A stretch of 64,000 nucleotides of DNA from Acanthornis magna. Lineage: Eukaryota; Chordata; Aves; Passeriformes; Acanthizidae. Every line of letters begins with the position of its first letter. The stretch's first letter is position 1. Made by a program: the position numbers and the translations under genes. The DNA is taken from positions 17,311,501-17,375,500 of the forward strand of contig JAWUZG010000084.1 of NCBI GenBank assembly GCA_036785705.1, given 5' to 3'. Under the pieces are notes generated by a model, which was given only the letters and a program-made list of their open reading frames with translations, was not told where the DNA came from and did no database searches. This document shows positions 24,688 to 37,085 of the stretch, one piece after another.

Positions 24688-27600
24688 TGGGCGGATGGAT
24701 AATTATGTGATGGTTTAAAACTTACTCTCTGATGTACCTGATCATGAAATTCAGAAGTTTTCATTCCAGTGTAAACCAAATCTAAGATTACTGAATCTGT
24801 TTGATTTGAGGAAATCAAAGTCCTAGATGACATGAGCAGAGGCTTGGAAACGATATCTTCTTTTCTAGATGTCTACTGCACTGAAAAATCAAACCCATGA
24901 AAATGGAATTTTCGTTGAGTCTTTTTCCATTCCTTTAGTGTCTAGGTTTGAAAAACATTCCCTTAGAAAGGTTCAACCCTTTGCACACAGCGTGTGAATG
25001 GCTATGTAGAGTAGAGGGAGAGGAAAAGGAAAGAAAGAGAGAACCAGTATAAACTCAGTTTCCCTGAGAAGGTAAACATCACCTGTAAACCCCTCTGTGC
25101 ACCATTGACCTGAATAATTACTTATTTCCAGCTTTAGAGCTTTCCATGGACTTGGCGTGCAATGGCAGAGAGCAGCCATCCCTAGACAGGAACATCATGC
25201 AGGCTTTTCCTTTTCATGAGTAATTCATTATATACACTTTCAATTAGCTGTCAGTTTTAAACTTTTGTACCCTGTTTTAAACAGAATGAACAATGCTTTT
25301 AAATGCGCGTGAAAAGTTAAAGTATCTTTATTAAATGAAGGATACTCTGAATATCTGTAAAAATTGTGGATAATTGCCATGTCTTCCATAAAGCATTAAA
25401 CCATCAGAAAAACAATTATTCAAAGTAGTGTCTCAAGCACCATGAAAAGCAGGATTTGGATCTGAGCTCTTATTGTAGTTCGTCCCAGTAATTTTATTCA
25501 GTTAAGCCTATTGCAATGGGTCAAGAAACCTCCTGGAAGAAAGGGTTTGTGAAATATCTGGGACTTGTTTCTTCTGCTTGGAAACTCTGCACTGAGGGCC
25601 CAGGAACAGGTGTAGAATTTGACCAGGAAAAAAGGAAGCAGGAGAATTTTCAGAATGCTTTCAACATTCATGATTTATCATAAGTCCTGCTTGAGATTGA
25701 GTTGTATATGAAAGTTCAATATAGTTCAACTTTGAGCATGAGCAAGCTGAAAAAGAAAGTTCAGGCTGATGCAGGAATTCATCAGAGACTCATTTAAAAA
25801 GTTCAAGACAGGCATCTTATTATGGCCAAATCAGAGTATTTCCAGACAAGACCTCTGAACTAAAACATTCAAAGCACCGAAGAACTTTCTGAAAAATGTG
25901 TCTCTTGGGACCTTTATTTCCCACTCCCTCTAAATATGACTATAGTCTAGAAAATGCTTAAATCCAGGAGTAAAATTAATTCTCTGCAATTTTCTCTCCT
26001 ATTGTATGTACAGAAAATGTGCCGATTTCTTCAGCAAAAAACAGAATCACTAAATAAAGCCCCACAGAGAGGTCATTCTCCAAACAGGGAAACCATTTCA
26101 GTGGCAGCTTTGCAAAATCCAGAAGATGGTAATGTATTCATTCTGACCAGCGGTTTGAAGCTCAGGAGAACTTGTTTTTCAGAAGTTGTTCCACTGAGCT
26201 TTTGACAACAGAAGGCCATCAGCAGAGAGACAGCTGCTCAAATGGCTCAATCTATGTCCTAAAGTGAACGTCCTAACCACCCATGCCATGCCCTTAGGTG
26301 TCCAGTAAAACCTTTTCTATAGTGTGGAATACCTCCTAAAGGAGGATTTCTTTGTTTGTTTTTTAAATACTACTTGAGGACAACCACCTAAGAAATTATA
26401 TTATCCTCCTCCCTCATTTTGTGTTGATCCAATTGGACCAACAAGCAAGCAAATTGGTTTTCTTTTCTCATTGTTGCTGGCCCATCATTCCCCCCCTGCC
26501 CCGTAATTCAGCAAGCAAAACAAAAAGTCAATTATTTGCGCAGTCCCATGTGAAGTTTTTCACACCAGGAATAATGCTTGTGTTTCACTGTCCTACTTGT
26601 CCTCAAAGTTCTTCCTTTCAGGAACCAGATTATGGCCTCATAAACCTGTAGGATGCGACTGACATGGCTTAAAACCAGCAGCTATTAAGACAAATTGGAG
26701 TATTAAGTGAATTGTCTCGCTGATTTTTTCCATTCAGAAAAGCAAAAGGTGCAGTCTCCTTCTCATAACTGTGTGCCAGTGTATACACAATGTGCTTTTA
26801 GCCAAATTCCACAGTCTGTCTTTCTGTACATGCAATTGTTTGTCTTGCATTCCATATTTATGGGCATGTGTAAAAGATTTTTATGTACTATTGAACAATA
26901 TCAGTATCCACAGAGCTTCATCTCCAGAACCAGGGGTGAATAATAGGTCTCTATTCACCAAATATTATTCATCCTACTGCAATGGGAAGCCACAAGCTGA
27001 AGCAACTGTTGTCAGACCAGGCATTGCCATTCCAGCTCTTTCCAGGGCTCATTTGCATTAGCCCTCGGTGACAACAGGATTTGATGATTTGTGAAGGTGC
27101 CTGATGGATCCAGCCTTGGCCACCTACTTCCAGACTGCCACTTTCCCAGGGGTCTGCAGCACAGTGCCCACCAGCCTGCACCAAGTTGTGGCTCCTCCGA
27201 GTCTCTGAGTAGTCCCTGACTGCTCTCCAGCCCTCTTTTCAGGAGTAGAAGCCCATAGAGGCACCCAGAAGCCATTAATCCTTCCTGACAAATATGTACC
27301 CAGTAAGCCCCTGATAAATGATGCCTATCCTTAGCCACACTGGTCTTCTGAATGGATAATTAGGAATATTTTATTTTCTTCGACCCTGTGTGGATTCTTC
27401 AAAGACTTCAGGCTGACAGTTTAAGTTCATTCCAGTTTCAGAAAAAATAACTGTGTCTCAGTCTTGGATTTAATACACCAAATCTCTTTTGGTGAATAGA
27501 GAAGAGTAGAATAAGAGAAAGATTTTTGTGTAAATTTCTTTCTATTTCACAAAGCTTTGTTCTATTGGCTTGGCTTGAGTCTCAAAACAGATGCACACAG

Positions 27601-29056
27601 ACACGACAATGAGTATTCTGACCAGTTAACTCCCAAAGCCTGCTTCTGGCACTGCATGCACTTAAAACTCCACATCATGGAAGTTGCCTCTTACCCCCAA
27701 GGAACTGGGAACACACATTGTTTAGAAAGCAAAAGAAGGCAAGCACAGTGCACTGACGCATAATGAACAAAACCTCATTAGTCACATCTGTCTTCAGGAC
27801 AGCTCCCAATAGTAGGAGGAGGTTACACTCAATATCAGCCTTCTTCATCTGAGTACTGGAATAAAATCAGCAGGACCATCTTTCCCCTAAGCAAATTCAG
27901 ATGTCTTAGACAAAACAACTTCTTGTACATGTTCCCCTCTATCCATGCCTGGCACCCCTACCCTGCAGACAAGGACAGAATTAATTTTCCATTCTCCATT
28001 CACAGCAAATAAAGAATACAATGTTCGCTCTGCATCATTTTCATCTTTCATCTTAATTATCACTGCGGAGACTACAGAAATCATTATCTTTATTATGATG
28101 AATGTCCAATTAGCATTTCCCATATAAATTTCAGATCATGAAGGAGGCTGTAATGGATAATGCAAATTCCTAATGGTCTTTTTTTTTCCTAGCTGAAAAA
28201 TTGAGGTGCTTAACAAAATGAAATTTAATCTGAGCCATTTTGAAACAAGTCAAGAACTTTAATTACTTGACAGGGAGGAGGGAAAGAAGAGACTGAAGTT
28301 AAATCTTAAAAATGGGCATATTTTAAAAGACCTTGCTTTTCCAGCCCATTGCTCAAGCTTTCTCCTCCAGATAACTAAACACTTGTCTGGTTGTGCTCAA
28401 TAAGTTTTAAACTATTGTGAAAGCTGATAGAAGCAATTTCTTTTATTAGTTCTACCATTTACTAAATCAAAAAAATTATTCCAAGTAAACATCCTGTTGT
28501 CTCCAATACAGTATTTTAATCTATTCCCATCCATCACATGTAGAGTGAAATTGGCAATAACTACATCATTGCCACTGCAAGGCAGTAAGAGACACAGCAT
28601 TGCCATGGCGCTGGTTGAGGCAGAGGCGTGTGTAGAGATATGCCAGTTGGATTCCCTTAAGATGATTTTGGTTTGGGGAAAAATAATTCAGCTGGCCAGT
28701 TTAGAAGAGTCTCAAGTACTATTTGCACACAGGAGCAAATGAATCGTGGGGTCCATATAAGCCTAGCTTGTCATCTGTGATTATGAATGGTAACTATTTT
28801 CCCTGAGCCAGGGTAAAGCAGACCTTTGCCAATGCCCTTCTATCTAAGCCAGCAGATAATTGTAGTGACACAAAGGAAAACTATACCTGATCCAAAAATA
28901 AAGTAGAGACCAGCTGTCTAGTCCCTTTTGCCTTTTTATCTCCTCTTTCCTTCTTTTTTTTTTTCTAGAAAAACTGTTCTAGCCCTGCTTCTAGCGCATG
29001 TGACATGCAAGTAGCTCTTCACGCTTTCCAAGAGCCTTACCCCATGGCATGAGTGA

Positions 29057-29118
29057 ACACACACCTGCACACGCAAACACATACTCTCTCTCTTCCCCCT
29101 TTCCTCTTCCCCCCACAC
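29057..29118. repeat. CA-rich then CT-rich low-complexity tract
   Basis: Imperfect CA repeat (CACACACCTGCACACGC) running into a CTCTCTCT and C/T-rich stretch. Pyrimidine-rich low-complexity sequence. Confidence 0.7.
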
Positions 29119-31867
29119 TTCCCATCCTTCACCAGTAGGTTCCAAGATATATTTTTCAGGTTCAATATCTTCTTGATGACACATTCAAGTAGAGACGCTG
29201 CCCCAGCTTTGTGAATTGCAGTAAAAGAATTTGGCAGCCTTGAGATGATCTCCTTCAGAAAATGCCGCCATTTCAGTCATCAGCCAGGGTAAAATTGCCC
29301 CTAGGAAGTGATGACTTACAGCATAAACTTCCTATTTTATAGCAAAATATTCGGTTAATTACCAAGCAAATTGTCTGTCTAGGAAGGCATTCTTTTCTAA
29401 GAAGCAGTTCAATTATATGTAGTGTGATTTTCTTCAGTCTGTTCAATCTTTATTCTGCGCAGGACATGAAACAGAACTCTAAGAATTTTTTCTTGGCATC
29501 AATACTGGTAGAGGATGTTTGGCCCAAATGATCTTGTTCCATACAACAACTTTTTATATTTGTCTATCATTTATATTTCTTTTTAGGCCTTCTTGGGTCC
29601 ATTAAGTGAAGGAGTATAATTCACATTGTTTCATTATTGTATTACAGTATGATATAGATCAAAGTTTAATTCTAGCATATGTGGTAGATGCATGACATTG
29701 AATTAGAAGAACCTAATAAGCCCTGGTTATTGTAATTTCATTTTGTGTGTTTATTATTCATCTAAATGCTTAATTCATTTCTGAAATCTCCTTTAAGCTT
29801 CCTCTCAATCATGTCTAATGGTACCAACAATTATTATTCATCTTCAAAAGCATTTCTTCACATCTATTTGCATAATAATTTTCAGTAGTTTTCATTTGTT
29901 TTTCTCCCTGAGAAAATGTCAGGGAGGGTTATCTGACTGACTCCGATTTCATCTTCCTATATTATGTTGTTTCTTTTGTTTTCTGCAGCTGTTGAATAGA
30001 CACCATGCCTCCTTCCTGAGATTTTTGTGTTTCTAATATTTCTTTTATACCCTTTTCCTGACCCTGTTTATATGCATTTGGATGTTGAGAAGTAGAGTCA
30101 ATCTTTCAAGTGATTACGAATTTCCTTACTCTAGGGTCATGTTTCCACTGCAACATAACTACACAGCACAACTGCACCTTTCCTTCACTTGTACGTTCCT
30201 TACAGGAGGGAGATCTGTGTTTGGGATGCACAGTGACAGGTTTACAAAAGCCTCTGCTGACTTAGGAGTCACTTAGACCAGAATCATGCATGTGCTGTAC
30301 TTAACTGAGGTTTACGGAAATTAATTGTCTGACTCCCCATCTTTACAAATTAACCATGGGGAATACAAGTTAAAATAATGAACTTCTGTGTATCATTCTT
30401 TCTTTTTAGACTGCTTTCTAATGACACTGTACAACTTTGCTCTACAGGGTTTTTTTTGCCCACTATTCCATTTCAATATAGTTCAGAGAAAAGTAGAATT
30501 ATATGAGATTTAGGTTTTGCTAAATTTCATGACAATAATTAGCAAGGAACCTTATTTGTGCCATTTGAGAGGATAAAACTGTAGTCTTCAGTGAACACCA
30601 GGGAAAGACGTAACAAAAGACTTAAACAGAAAAAAATCTTGCCTGAGTAGTGAATTCCCTGGTGTCTACTTAAGAGCTCATTTCAGTTGAAACTTTATTC
30701 ACACATTTCACATTTCATTTTTCTTGAAATTCATTACATTTTTACTTCACTCCATGCCTATACAGATTGTCCAGTGTTAAATACAGGTTATAATATTACT
30801 TTATCTTTAGCCACCGAAATAAATTGTTTTTTCTAAATAAGGTCTGTCTTTCTGGTAAGGTTTTATTATCATTGGCCAGAGCAACGTGGATAGATGAGTA
30901 TAACAGAAAGGACAAGAGATCTACAAACAAGGAAGAATATATAACATTAATTTAGGGCCTGCTTATTAAATAATGAAGGAAGATGGCTTTATAGCTCTAT
31001 AATTCTAAATGATGGTCTCTTAAATGCCCATCAGAATAGATGAGAAGTTGGGACAGTTTTACTGCCCTAGCAGATAAATAACCATACAGTCAAATGTTCC
31101 TGATGGAAAATGCAGGAGCAAATTGATGGATGGACACCTGCAGCACAGCAGCTGATTTTTCAAGTTAAACTCATTAAGAAACCTTAATATTGATTGGCAA
31201 GTTACTTCGAACAGAACGGCAAATAGGTGAACAGGAGTCTGCTTAAGAAGCTGTCAGGTTGTTGATTAGGAGTGAAAGCCATGTCTAATATATTTTCTAG
31301 TCAATCTGCTTGTTGAGCAAACAAATTTAGCTATTTCGCACAGAAAAAAAAGTGCTCCGGTGAAGCCAGGTGTTACCTGGAACATTCTCAGCCTAAACAC
31401 CCTGGGCACACCTGTGTGTGAGAGTTTCAAAATGCTTGGAGTCTACAAGTAAAAAAACTTACAGACTCTGCAGCCTAATGTTTAGAGCTGAGGGAAGGAG
31501 CTAAGAATCCTTGGATTTGTTTATAACTCTGTCCCCTCTCCTTTCTTGACATTTTGTTGCTCAAGCTTGTCTCACTGTGAAAAACAGACTTAATAATGAA
31601 AACCTGACTGTATTTTGATGAGAAATTACAAGACTTAACCTGTCAGATCCTGTTTCTATGCAACCGAAGGTAAAGGAAATTAATTATTGACTTTCATGGG
31701 TACAGGAACAGAACAGTAACGATTTTGAAATCCTTCCATCCAAAATACTTAAGTATACATAAGTATAAAGCAGAACACAGTGAAAGCTGTTTTGCCAAAA
31801 ATGTGAGTTCAGTACCATACTCAGTCTTCAGATGCTTGAAGAAATCTTTTCAATGGCTTTACAAGCC

Positions 31868-32003
31868 GTTTTCTCTCATAAGTCATGTTTTAATAATAGA
31901 AAATAGTTGGCCTACTAACAAATATTTTGCTGCTTTTTCCCATCAGAATAATATTAAAAATAACAAAATGCCTTTGCAGTTTGCATAAGTAACTCTTAAC
32001 ACC
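31868..32003 (+). repeat. Direct repeat B, copy 1
   Basis: A segment that recurs at 32279-32413, same orientation, offset about 411 bases. The core 31907-31952 aligns to 32318-32364 with about 83 percent identity, one 1-base gap and transition-only differences. Flanks align more weakly (about 59 percent over 39 bases upstream), and a TAAACACC/TTAACACC word falls near the far end of both. I do not recognise the family. It may be a decayed tandem duplication or two copies of an old element. Confidence 0.65.
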
Positions 32004-32278
32004 TCTCTTGAGCAACTGTGTGCTATTCACATAAGCATATTTGCATGAGGCAAGAAAAATTTTATAATAGAGACAGGGAAATAATATAAACCTGAAAAAT
32101 TAATAACAGGGAAAATGTAAGAACTCTAGTTCTTAACAATTGTTGGACAATTTTGAAATAAGATACCTCTGAAGTAATTTTCATCACAACCCCAACAGGT
32201 AGTAGTTTACTTATATGCTGGAGTGCAAAGGGTTGTGGATGGCTTTTAATTTTTTTTCTTCAATTGAATCAACCCATA

Positions 32279-32413
32279 GATTTTTCTCCCTATCCGTATT
32301 TTAATTGTAACTAATTTTTAGCCCACTGACAAACATTTTACTGCTTTCTTCCAATCAGAATAATGAAGTGAAATAACTTTTCTTTCTCGTGGAATGCCAT
32401 TAGAATTTAAACA
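32279..32413 (+). repeat. Direct repeat B, copy 2
   Basis: Partner of 31868-32003. The core shares GCC(C/T)ACT(A/G)ACAAA, ATTTT(G/A)CTGCTTT and ATCAGAATAAT in the same order and spacing. The intervening 275 bases do not visibly belong to the repeat unit. Confidence 0.65.
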
Positions 32414-32881
32414 CCTTATAAAATATGTATTTATAGGAGTGCAATGTGGTGACAGTTTAACAATATTTAACAGTAACCTGTAACAGAAATACCTATCACA
32501 GGTGTCTACTGTGTGAGTGTAGGAGGGCATGCTCATTAGCAGACGGTAATAAGATCATCTTCCAGTAGTTTGATAATTAAGATACAGTGTTTGATGAACA
32601 CTACAGCTTAGAGAAGGAATTTCTGTCTTGTGAAAAGCAATATGAGCTCTTGAATGAATGCAAGCAGCCTATTTTTTTATTGTATATTTCCTCTGAAATC
32701 TCATACTGCACACAGACCCCTCACTCATTGCTTCCCCACATAAATCACACATTTCTGAGGCACGGGATTTGCCCAGTTGTCTGAAATTCCTGCCAGATGT
32801 CATTTTACTTTGTCACTCAAGAACATAAACAATCTGGTGCAAGCCAGGCAGGCTTTATCCTCTTTTTTTCCTTTGTGACTT

Positions 32882-32906
32882 AAAAAAAAAAAAAAAAAAA
32901 AAAAAA
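32882..32906 (+). repeat. Poly(A) tract, 25 bases
   Basis: Uninterrupted run of 25 A after GACTT. I looked upstream for a processed pseudogene or SINE body that could own this tail and recognised none. No target-site duplication is obvious. Confidence 0.9.
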
Positions 32907-33454
32907 GGTACTGCAGAAATACCCGTTTCACAAGACTGCATCAGTAAAATTCTGTTCTATTTCACATGAAAAAATTATCATTTTCCACAGCAACTCCTAA
33001 TCATATCATCCATTAAAAAAAATAATCTGTTGCCTGTAAGTTAACCATCATGAGGCAGGTGGCAAAATATTTAGCAGAATACTTTTCTTTGTAGAAAATG
33101 CTATTTTCTAAACCTGCAATTTCTTATAACAAATATCAGACACATTTTCAGGCATAAAAGCTAAGTAAAATATTCTGTGCATGTCAGCCTGAATCTGAAT
33201 ATTGTATCCTCATGTTCATATTTTTTAATAAAATAATTATTTGAGAAGGATTCTACTTTAACAGTCCAAACCTAGAAATATATATGACCACATTTCATAA
33301 AAACCATGAATGTTTCAAGCAGAGTTCTCTAGTTGTCCCTAGTAAACTTGTGCAGGATGTAGAAGAATGTTTATAATTTTAAGCATATGAGAGAAACAAA
33401 AAGATACAATGGCATTCTAAATATTAGGTAAACATTAGAAAAAAATAGATAGGC

Positions 33455-34086
33455 ACCTCATTCAATGGCTGAACAATTGGCTCATGGGTTGGGTGCAAAG
33501 GGTTATAATAAATGGCTTTATATCAGGCTGGTGACCAGTCACCAATGGGGCTCTTCAGGGCTCCATTCTAGAGCCAGTTTTCCTCAGCTTCCTCATGGAA
33601 AGTTTAAAAAAGACAAGTGCCAGATTCTGCACCTGTGTTGGGACAGCCCTGGATGTATGGACAGCCTGGGGAACAAAATGCTGAGGAGTGACGAAGGTCA
33701 CTGGGCTTGTCCAGCATGGAAAAGAGGAGACTGAGGGGAGACATTGCAGTCTACAGCCTCCTCACAAGGGGAAGCAGAGTGGCAGGTACCAGCCTCTTCA
33801 CTCTCATGACCAGTGGCAGGACTTGAGGACACAGAACGAAACTGAGGCAGGAGATGTTTAGGTTGGATATCAGGTAAACGTTTGTCACCCAGAGGGTGGT
33901 TGGGCATTGGAACAGGCTCCCCAGGGAAGTGGTCACAGCTCCAAACCTGACAGAATTCAACAAGAGTTTGGACAACACTCAGGCACTTGGTGTGACTCTT
34001 GGGACTGTCCTGTGCAGGGACAGGAGTTGGATTTTGATGAACCTTGTGGGTCTTTCCAACTCAGGATATTCTATGATTCTATGATT
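33455..34086 (+). mobile_element. CR1 LINE, internally deleted, youngest copy in the window
   Basis: Fragment of a CR1 retrotransposon with two recognisable parts. Bases 33472-33600 translate in one frame as the reverse transcriptase stretch NWLMGWVQRVIINGFISGW, then a stop at 33532, then PVTNGALQGSILEPVF, which is the CR1 RT motif normally reading (V)TSGVPQGSILGPVLF. The sequence then jumps, with the rest of RT missing, to the ORF2 end and 3' UTR: GGTTTAGGTTGGATATCAGG-like block near 33861, CACCCAGAGGGTGGTTGGGC near 33887, CAGGCTCCCCAGGGAAGTGG near 33913, CCTTGTGGGTCTTTCCAACT near 34042. It ends in ATTCTATGATTCTATGATT at 34068-34086, the family's 3' terminal repeat. The 3' part is close to the remembered avian consensus, so the insertion is fairly recent compared with the other CR1 copies here. 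It is dead: stop codon, internal deletions and no 5' part. Confidence 0.95.
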
Positions 34087-36989
34087 AGTTGCAGCTTAAG
34101 TTAGCCATTCATTAATAACTGTAATTTGTTCTCATAATAACTTCATACCCAGTTGTTACAGACCTTGTATCAGCCTCAGTATTATATCCCTCTCTGAAAC
34201 AGAAAGCTCAAAATATCATGCAAAATGAAATAGATTACATGTCCCATCACAGCATTGAAATCAGTAAGTGGCTAAAAACTGAGATTTCAATACTAAGCAA
34301 ACACTACAGAAAGGGCATCAACATGATTAACAGGCTGACAGCTTTTACTTCGGAATGAAATATCATCTGGGCAACACTCACAGCCAGCTCGCCATTGCTT
34401 CTTCCTTTGGATTTGGAGCTCTTTCAGTGAATTCAGGAGCGAATCTAATCCTTTGCCCATTAAGCCTTTTGCCCATCACACGTGACTTAGCCCATATGAA
34501 AAGTATCTAATAACAGAACTCAGAATCACTTGTGAGTTAATCGACTGTTAAGTGCTTGGTGGATTATGTTGGGTTTAAGACTGGTCCAGAGCTGTATAAT
34601 CACTTCCTAGAAAAAAAAATTATAATCACAATAATTACAAAAACAATAATAATATCCACTTTTATACGGTTTTAATCTGTAGAAGTCTACATACTTTACA
34701 GTCCTTCATATAGTTTTAATATGGAGAAATCAAAGTACTTTATAGCAAAAAAGTAATATTTTGAATACTGTTATTTTGTGTTCTCTAATAACCATGCAAT
34801 GCACCAGCTGAAACAGATATTTTGCTTAAAGGCAACAATACTGAATTCGGGTTGCAATATTTAATCCATAAATAATATAAACAAATAATGCCACTGTTGT
34901 GGAATAGGGAGACATCAGAAAACATAAAACATGGGTAACTTAAAATCCAGTCGACCAAGTAGAATTTTCACTCAGAATATTATTGCTAAGTCTGGCTAAG
35001 CATCATGTAGTTTTATTTTTTCTTATATTCAATCTGTTTTGCTCAGTTGATTTTTTGCTGAAGAGAAGAACAAGCAATGTGAAATCACAGCAAGAAAGAA
35101 TGGCTTTGTGATTTTGCCAAATCCAGGATTTTCAAGACAGCTCACAAGGAAGTTTAATTTCATTTCAAGGTCAAAGTAGTAAAAATTATGCAAGAAGAAT
35201 TGCACATCTTCTTACAACTCAGAGTTCTGTGAGAAAACCCTTATTCTGCTGATTTACATCAGCTGCATTTCCTGGCTTTCATGTATCTCCAAAAAACACC
35301 AAATTTTCATTAACCTTCATCTAGGCCTTAAATAGCCAAATTGAATCTTCTCCCTTTCTTCTGTCTTCTTTTCTATCTTCATTAACCATCATGTAAAAGA
35401 ATCAATTCAACCATAATCTTACAATAAAGAAATAATGTATTTTTAGATATATATGTTCCTTACAAACCTGTGATCATAAATGGAAACTTGAATTCCTCCC
35501 CCAGGAAACCTTATGTTACCACTAAGTAAATAGTGATCACATGCTTTAAAATTTGGTATGGATTGTAGAGTTTAGCCATTCACAATAACATGTGCACTTT
35601 CCAAGAATTCTAAGAAAATTTGAAAATATGCCATCCTGGATGGTATCCAGAAACATATAACCTTTGCAGAAAACATACTGTACTGTCTGTAAAGAAAAGC
35701 TTGCACTGCATATGGTTAGCATGGAATTCTCTTTTTTTTTTCCTTAGAGGAGCAATGAGAAGGAAGAGTTTGTCTCATTATTGTCAGCTTCAGTGTTGGT
35801 AAATCATAGAGCTTCAGTGTGTATTGCCATGGAAACCTACAACTAGTACTGTACAGCTTATCTCTGTTAACATATTACACTGTTTGCAAGGTCCTTATTC
35901 TGTTCAGGAAGTTTAAGGGATAAAAGAGAAATATCTCCCTATCAGTCTCAACATGAAATCATGTTCAGACCTGCTTTTATGTCAGCCAGATTCTAGTTTT
36001 CTGGACACCTACCCAAAATGCATTTTTTGGTTTTGAGCCATATCCATTACTAATCCACAGTTAATTTAACCCTGACATTTTATCTGCACATCTTTCAACA
36101 TTTCAAGAGGGAAATAAGTTATTGAATGTAGATTCTGTCTAATTTGTTATCATTTGCTACATCCAAATCTATTCTTGGCTTCGTCATCACCTTTAGTTAC
36201 TGTCCACAGCCATAAGGTTTTGCAGCCCTAGAGGGATTAGATAGAACACAGCAGTGATGCTCTACACCCTGATTTCTATTAAACAATATGCACATAGTAG
36301 TGCTATACAAATAGAAAACCTGCTCCATCTACAAAATTGCCATGCTTCAGTCTGCTAAAACTTTATTGGGCACAGTATGGAAACTCAGTTAATACTGGAA
36401 ATTACACTGCCTAATGTCACCCAAGTTACATCCAATTATTTTTTCATAACACATTTTCTTTAATCCTGGGCTAACCTAAGAGAGTGGGGCCAGTGTCCTT
36501 CCCCTTCCAACAGCCCTTTGGTAGGAAGGTGGCAGTGTGTTGGAGAGTCTCAGCATGGAGGCTCTGGCACAGTGACAGCTGTAACCCTTTCACCTTTTCC
36601 CATGGCAGTTTTGTTGATGCAAACTAATGAATATCAAAATTTGACTGTTTGATAGATTTTGCTTCATAGCAGCCTAATTCAAATTAATCATCTTTGTCTT
36701 TAATTTGTTTTTATGTTGGGATTTTCCATTAATTTTTCCTGGGCTCTGGGTTCCTGATCTTACAAACAGAAAATGCCATCATGCTAAGAAAAAGCATCAT
36801 AGGGAGCATCTCCCTTACATTTTGTTACTATGGAATATGGCAGAATAATATACAAAAGAAGCTCCCAAAATCCGAACACAACCCTCCCCCAGACTTGACT
36901 AGATCACTTTAATACAATTCTGTTCATAAATTGTTGCAGGTCATTAACTCCCAGCTACTGGAAGGAGAGAAAATGCAATACTGCCATCA
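34087..36989. other. Noncoding sequence, no recognised gene
   Basis: Unique AT-rich DNA apart from the MIR remnant at 34,640. A block at about 36,590-36,730 with several ATTA/TAAT words is a weak conserved-element candidate. No exon or RNA gene recognised. Confidence 0.7.
34640..34715 (-). mobile_element. MIR-type SINE, 3' end remnant
   Basis: On the plus strand AACAATAATAATATCCACTT near 34642, then TTTTAATCTGTAGAAGTCTA near 34670 and CATACTTTACAGTCCTT near 34690. This is the reverse complement of the amniote MIR 3' end (GTAAAGCGCTTTGAGATCTACGGATGAAA... AGTATTATTATT), the same part that closes the plus-strand MIR at 15,365-15,423. Confidence 0.75.
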
Positions 36990-37085
36990 CCTCTGCCTAT
37001 CAGGCGGTTAGCAGAGTACCTTTCATGCTGAGCTGTCAAACAAATACCAGAAGGGGTTCAAGTCCTCTTCTCCTATAAGCAGAAG
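36990..37085 (+). mobile_element. Possible MIR/tRNA-derived SINE head
   Basis: GGCGGTTAGCAGAGTACC near 37003-37020 resembles an RNA polymerase III A box (or the AGTGGTTAGAGCA head of MIR), and AGGGGTTCAAGTCCTCT near 37052-37068 is a good B box that folds as a tRNA T arm (five-base stem with one G-T pair around TTCAAGT). The acceptor and anticodon arms do not pair, so this is not a tRNA gene. A decayed tRNA-derived SINE is the best reading. Confidence 0.4.

Larger units (their letters stand above)
19611..31867. other. Noncoding sequence, no recognised gene
   Basis: About 12 kb of AT-rich unique DNA. It contains short microsatellites (19,719; 20,733; 24,665; 29,057) and several blocks that look like conserved noncoding elements (about 25,195-25,400; 28,060-28,330; 29,210-29,420; 31,010-31,330). 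A GC-richer patch at about 27,010-27,340 was checked on both strands and shows no recognisable exon. No RNA gene seen. Confidence 0.7.

Noticed and set aside
32860..32906. Processed pseudogene or SINE ending in the 25-base poly(A)
   Set aside because: No gene-like or SINE-like body recognised upstream and no flanking duplication seen.
37003..37068. tRNA gene
   Set aside because: Has A-box-like and B-box-like words and a T arm, but the acceptor and anticodon stems do not pair. Listed instead as a possible SINE head.
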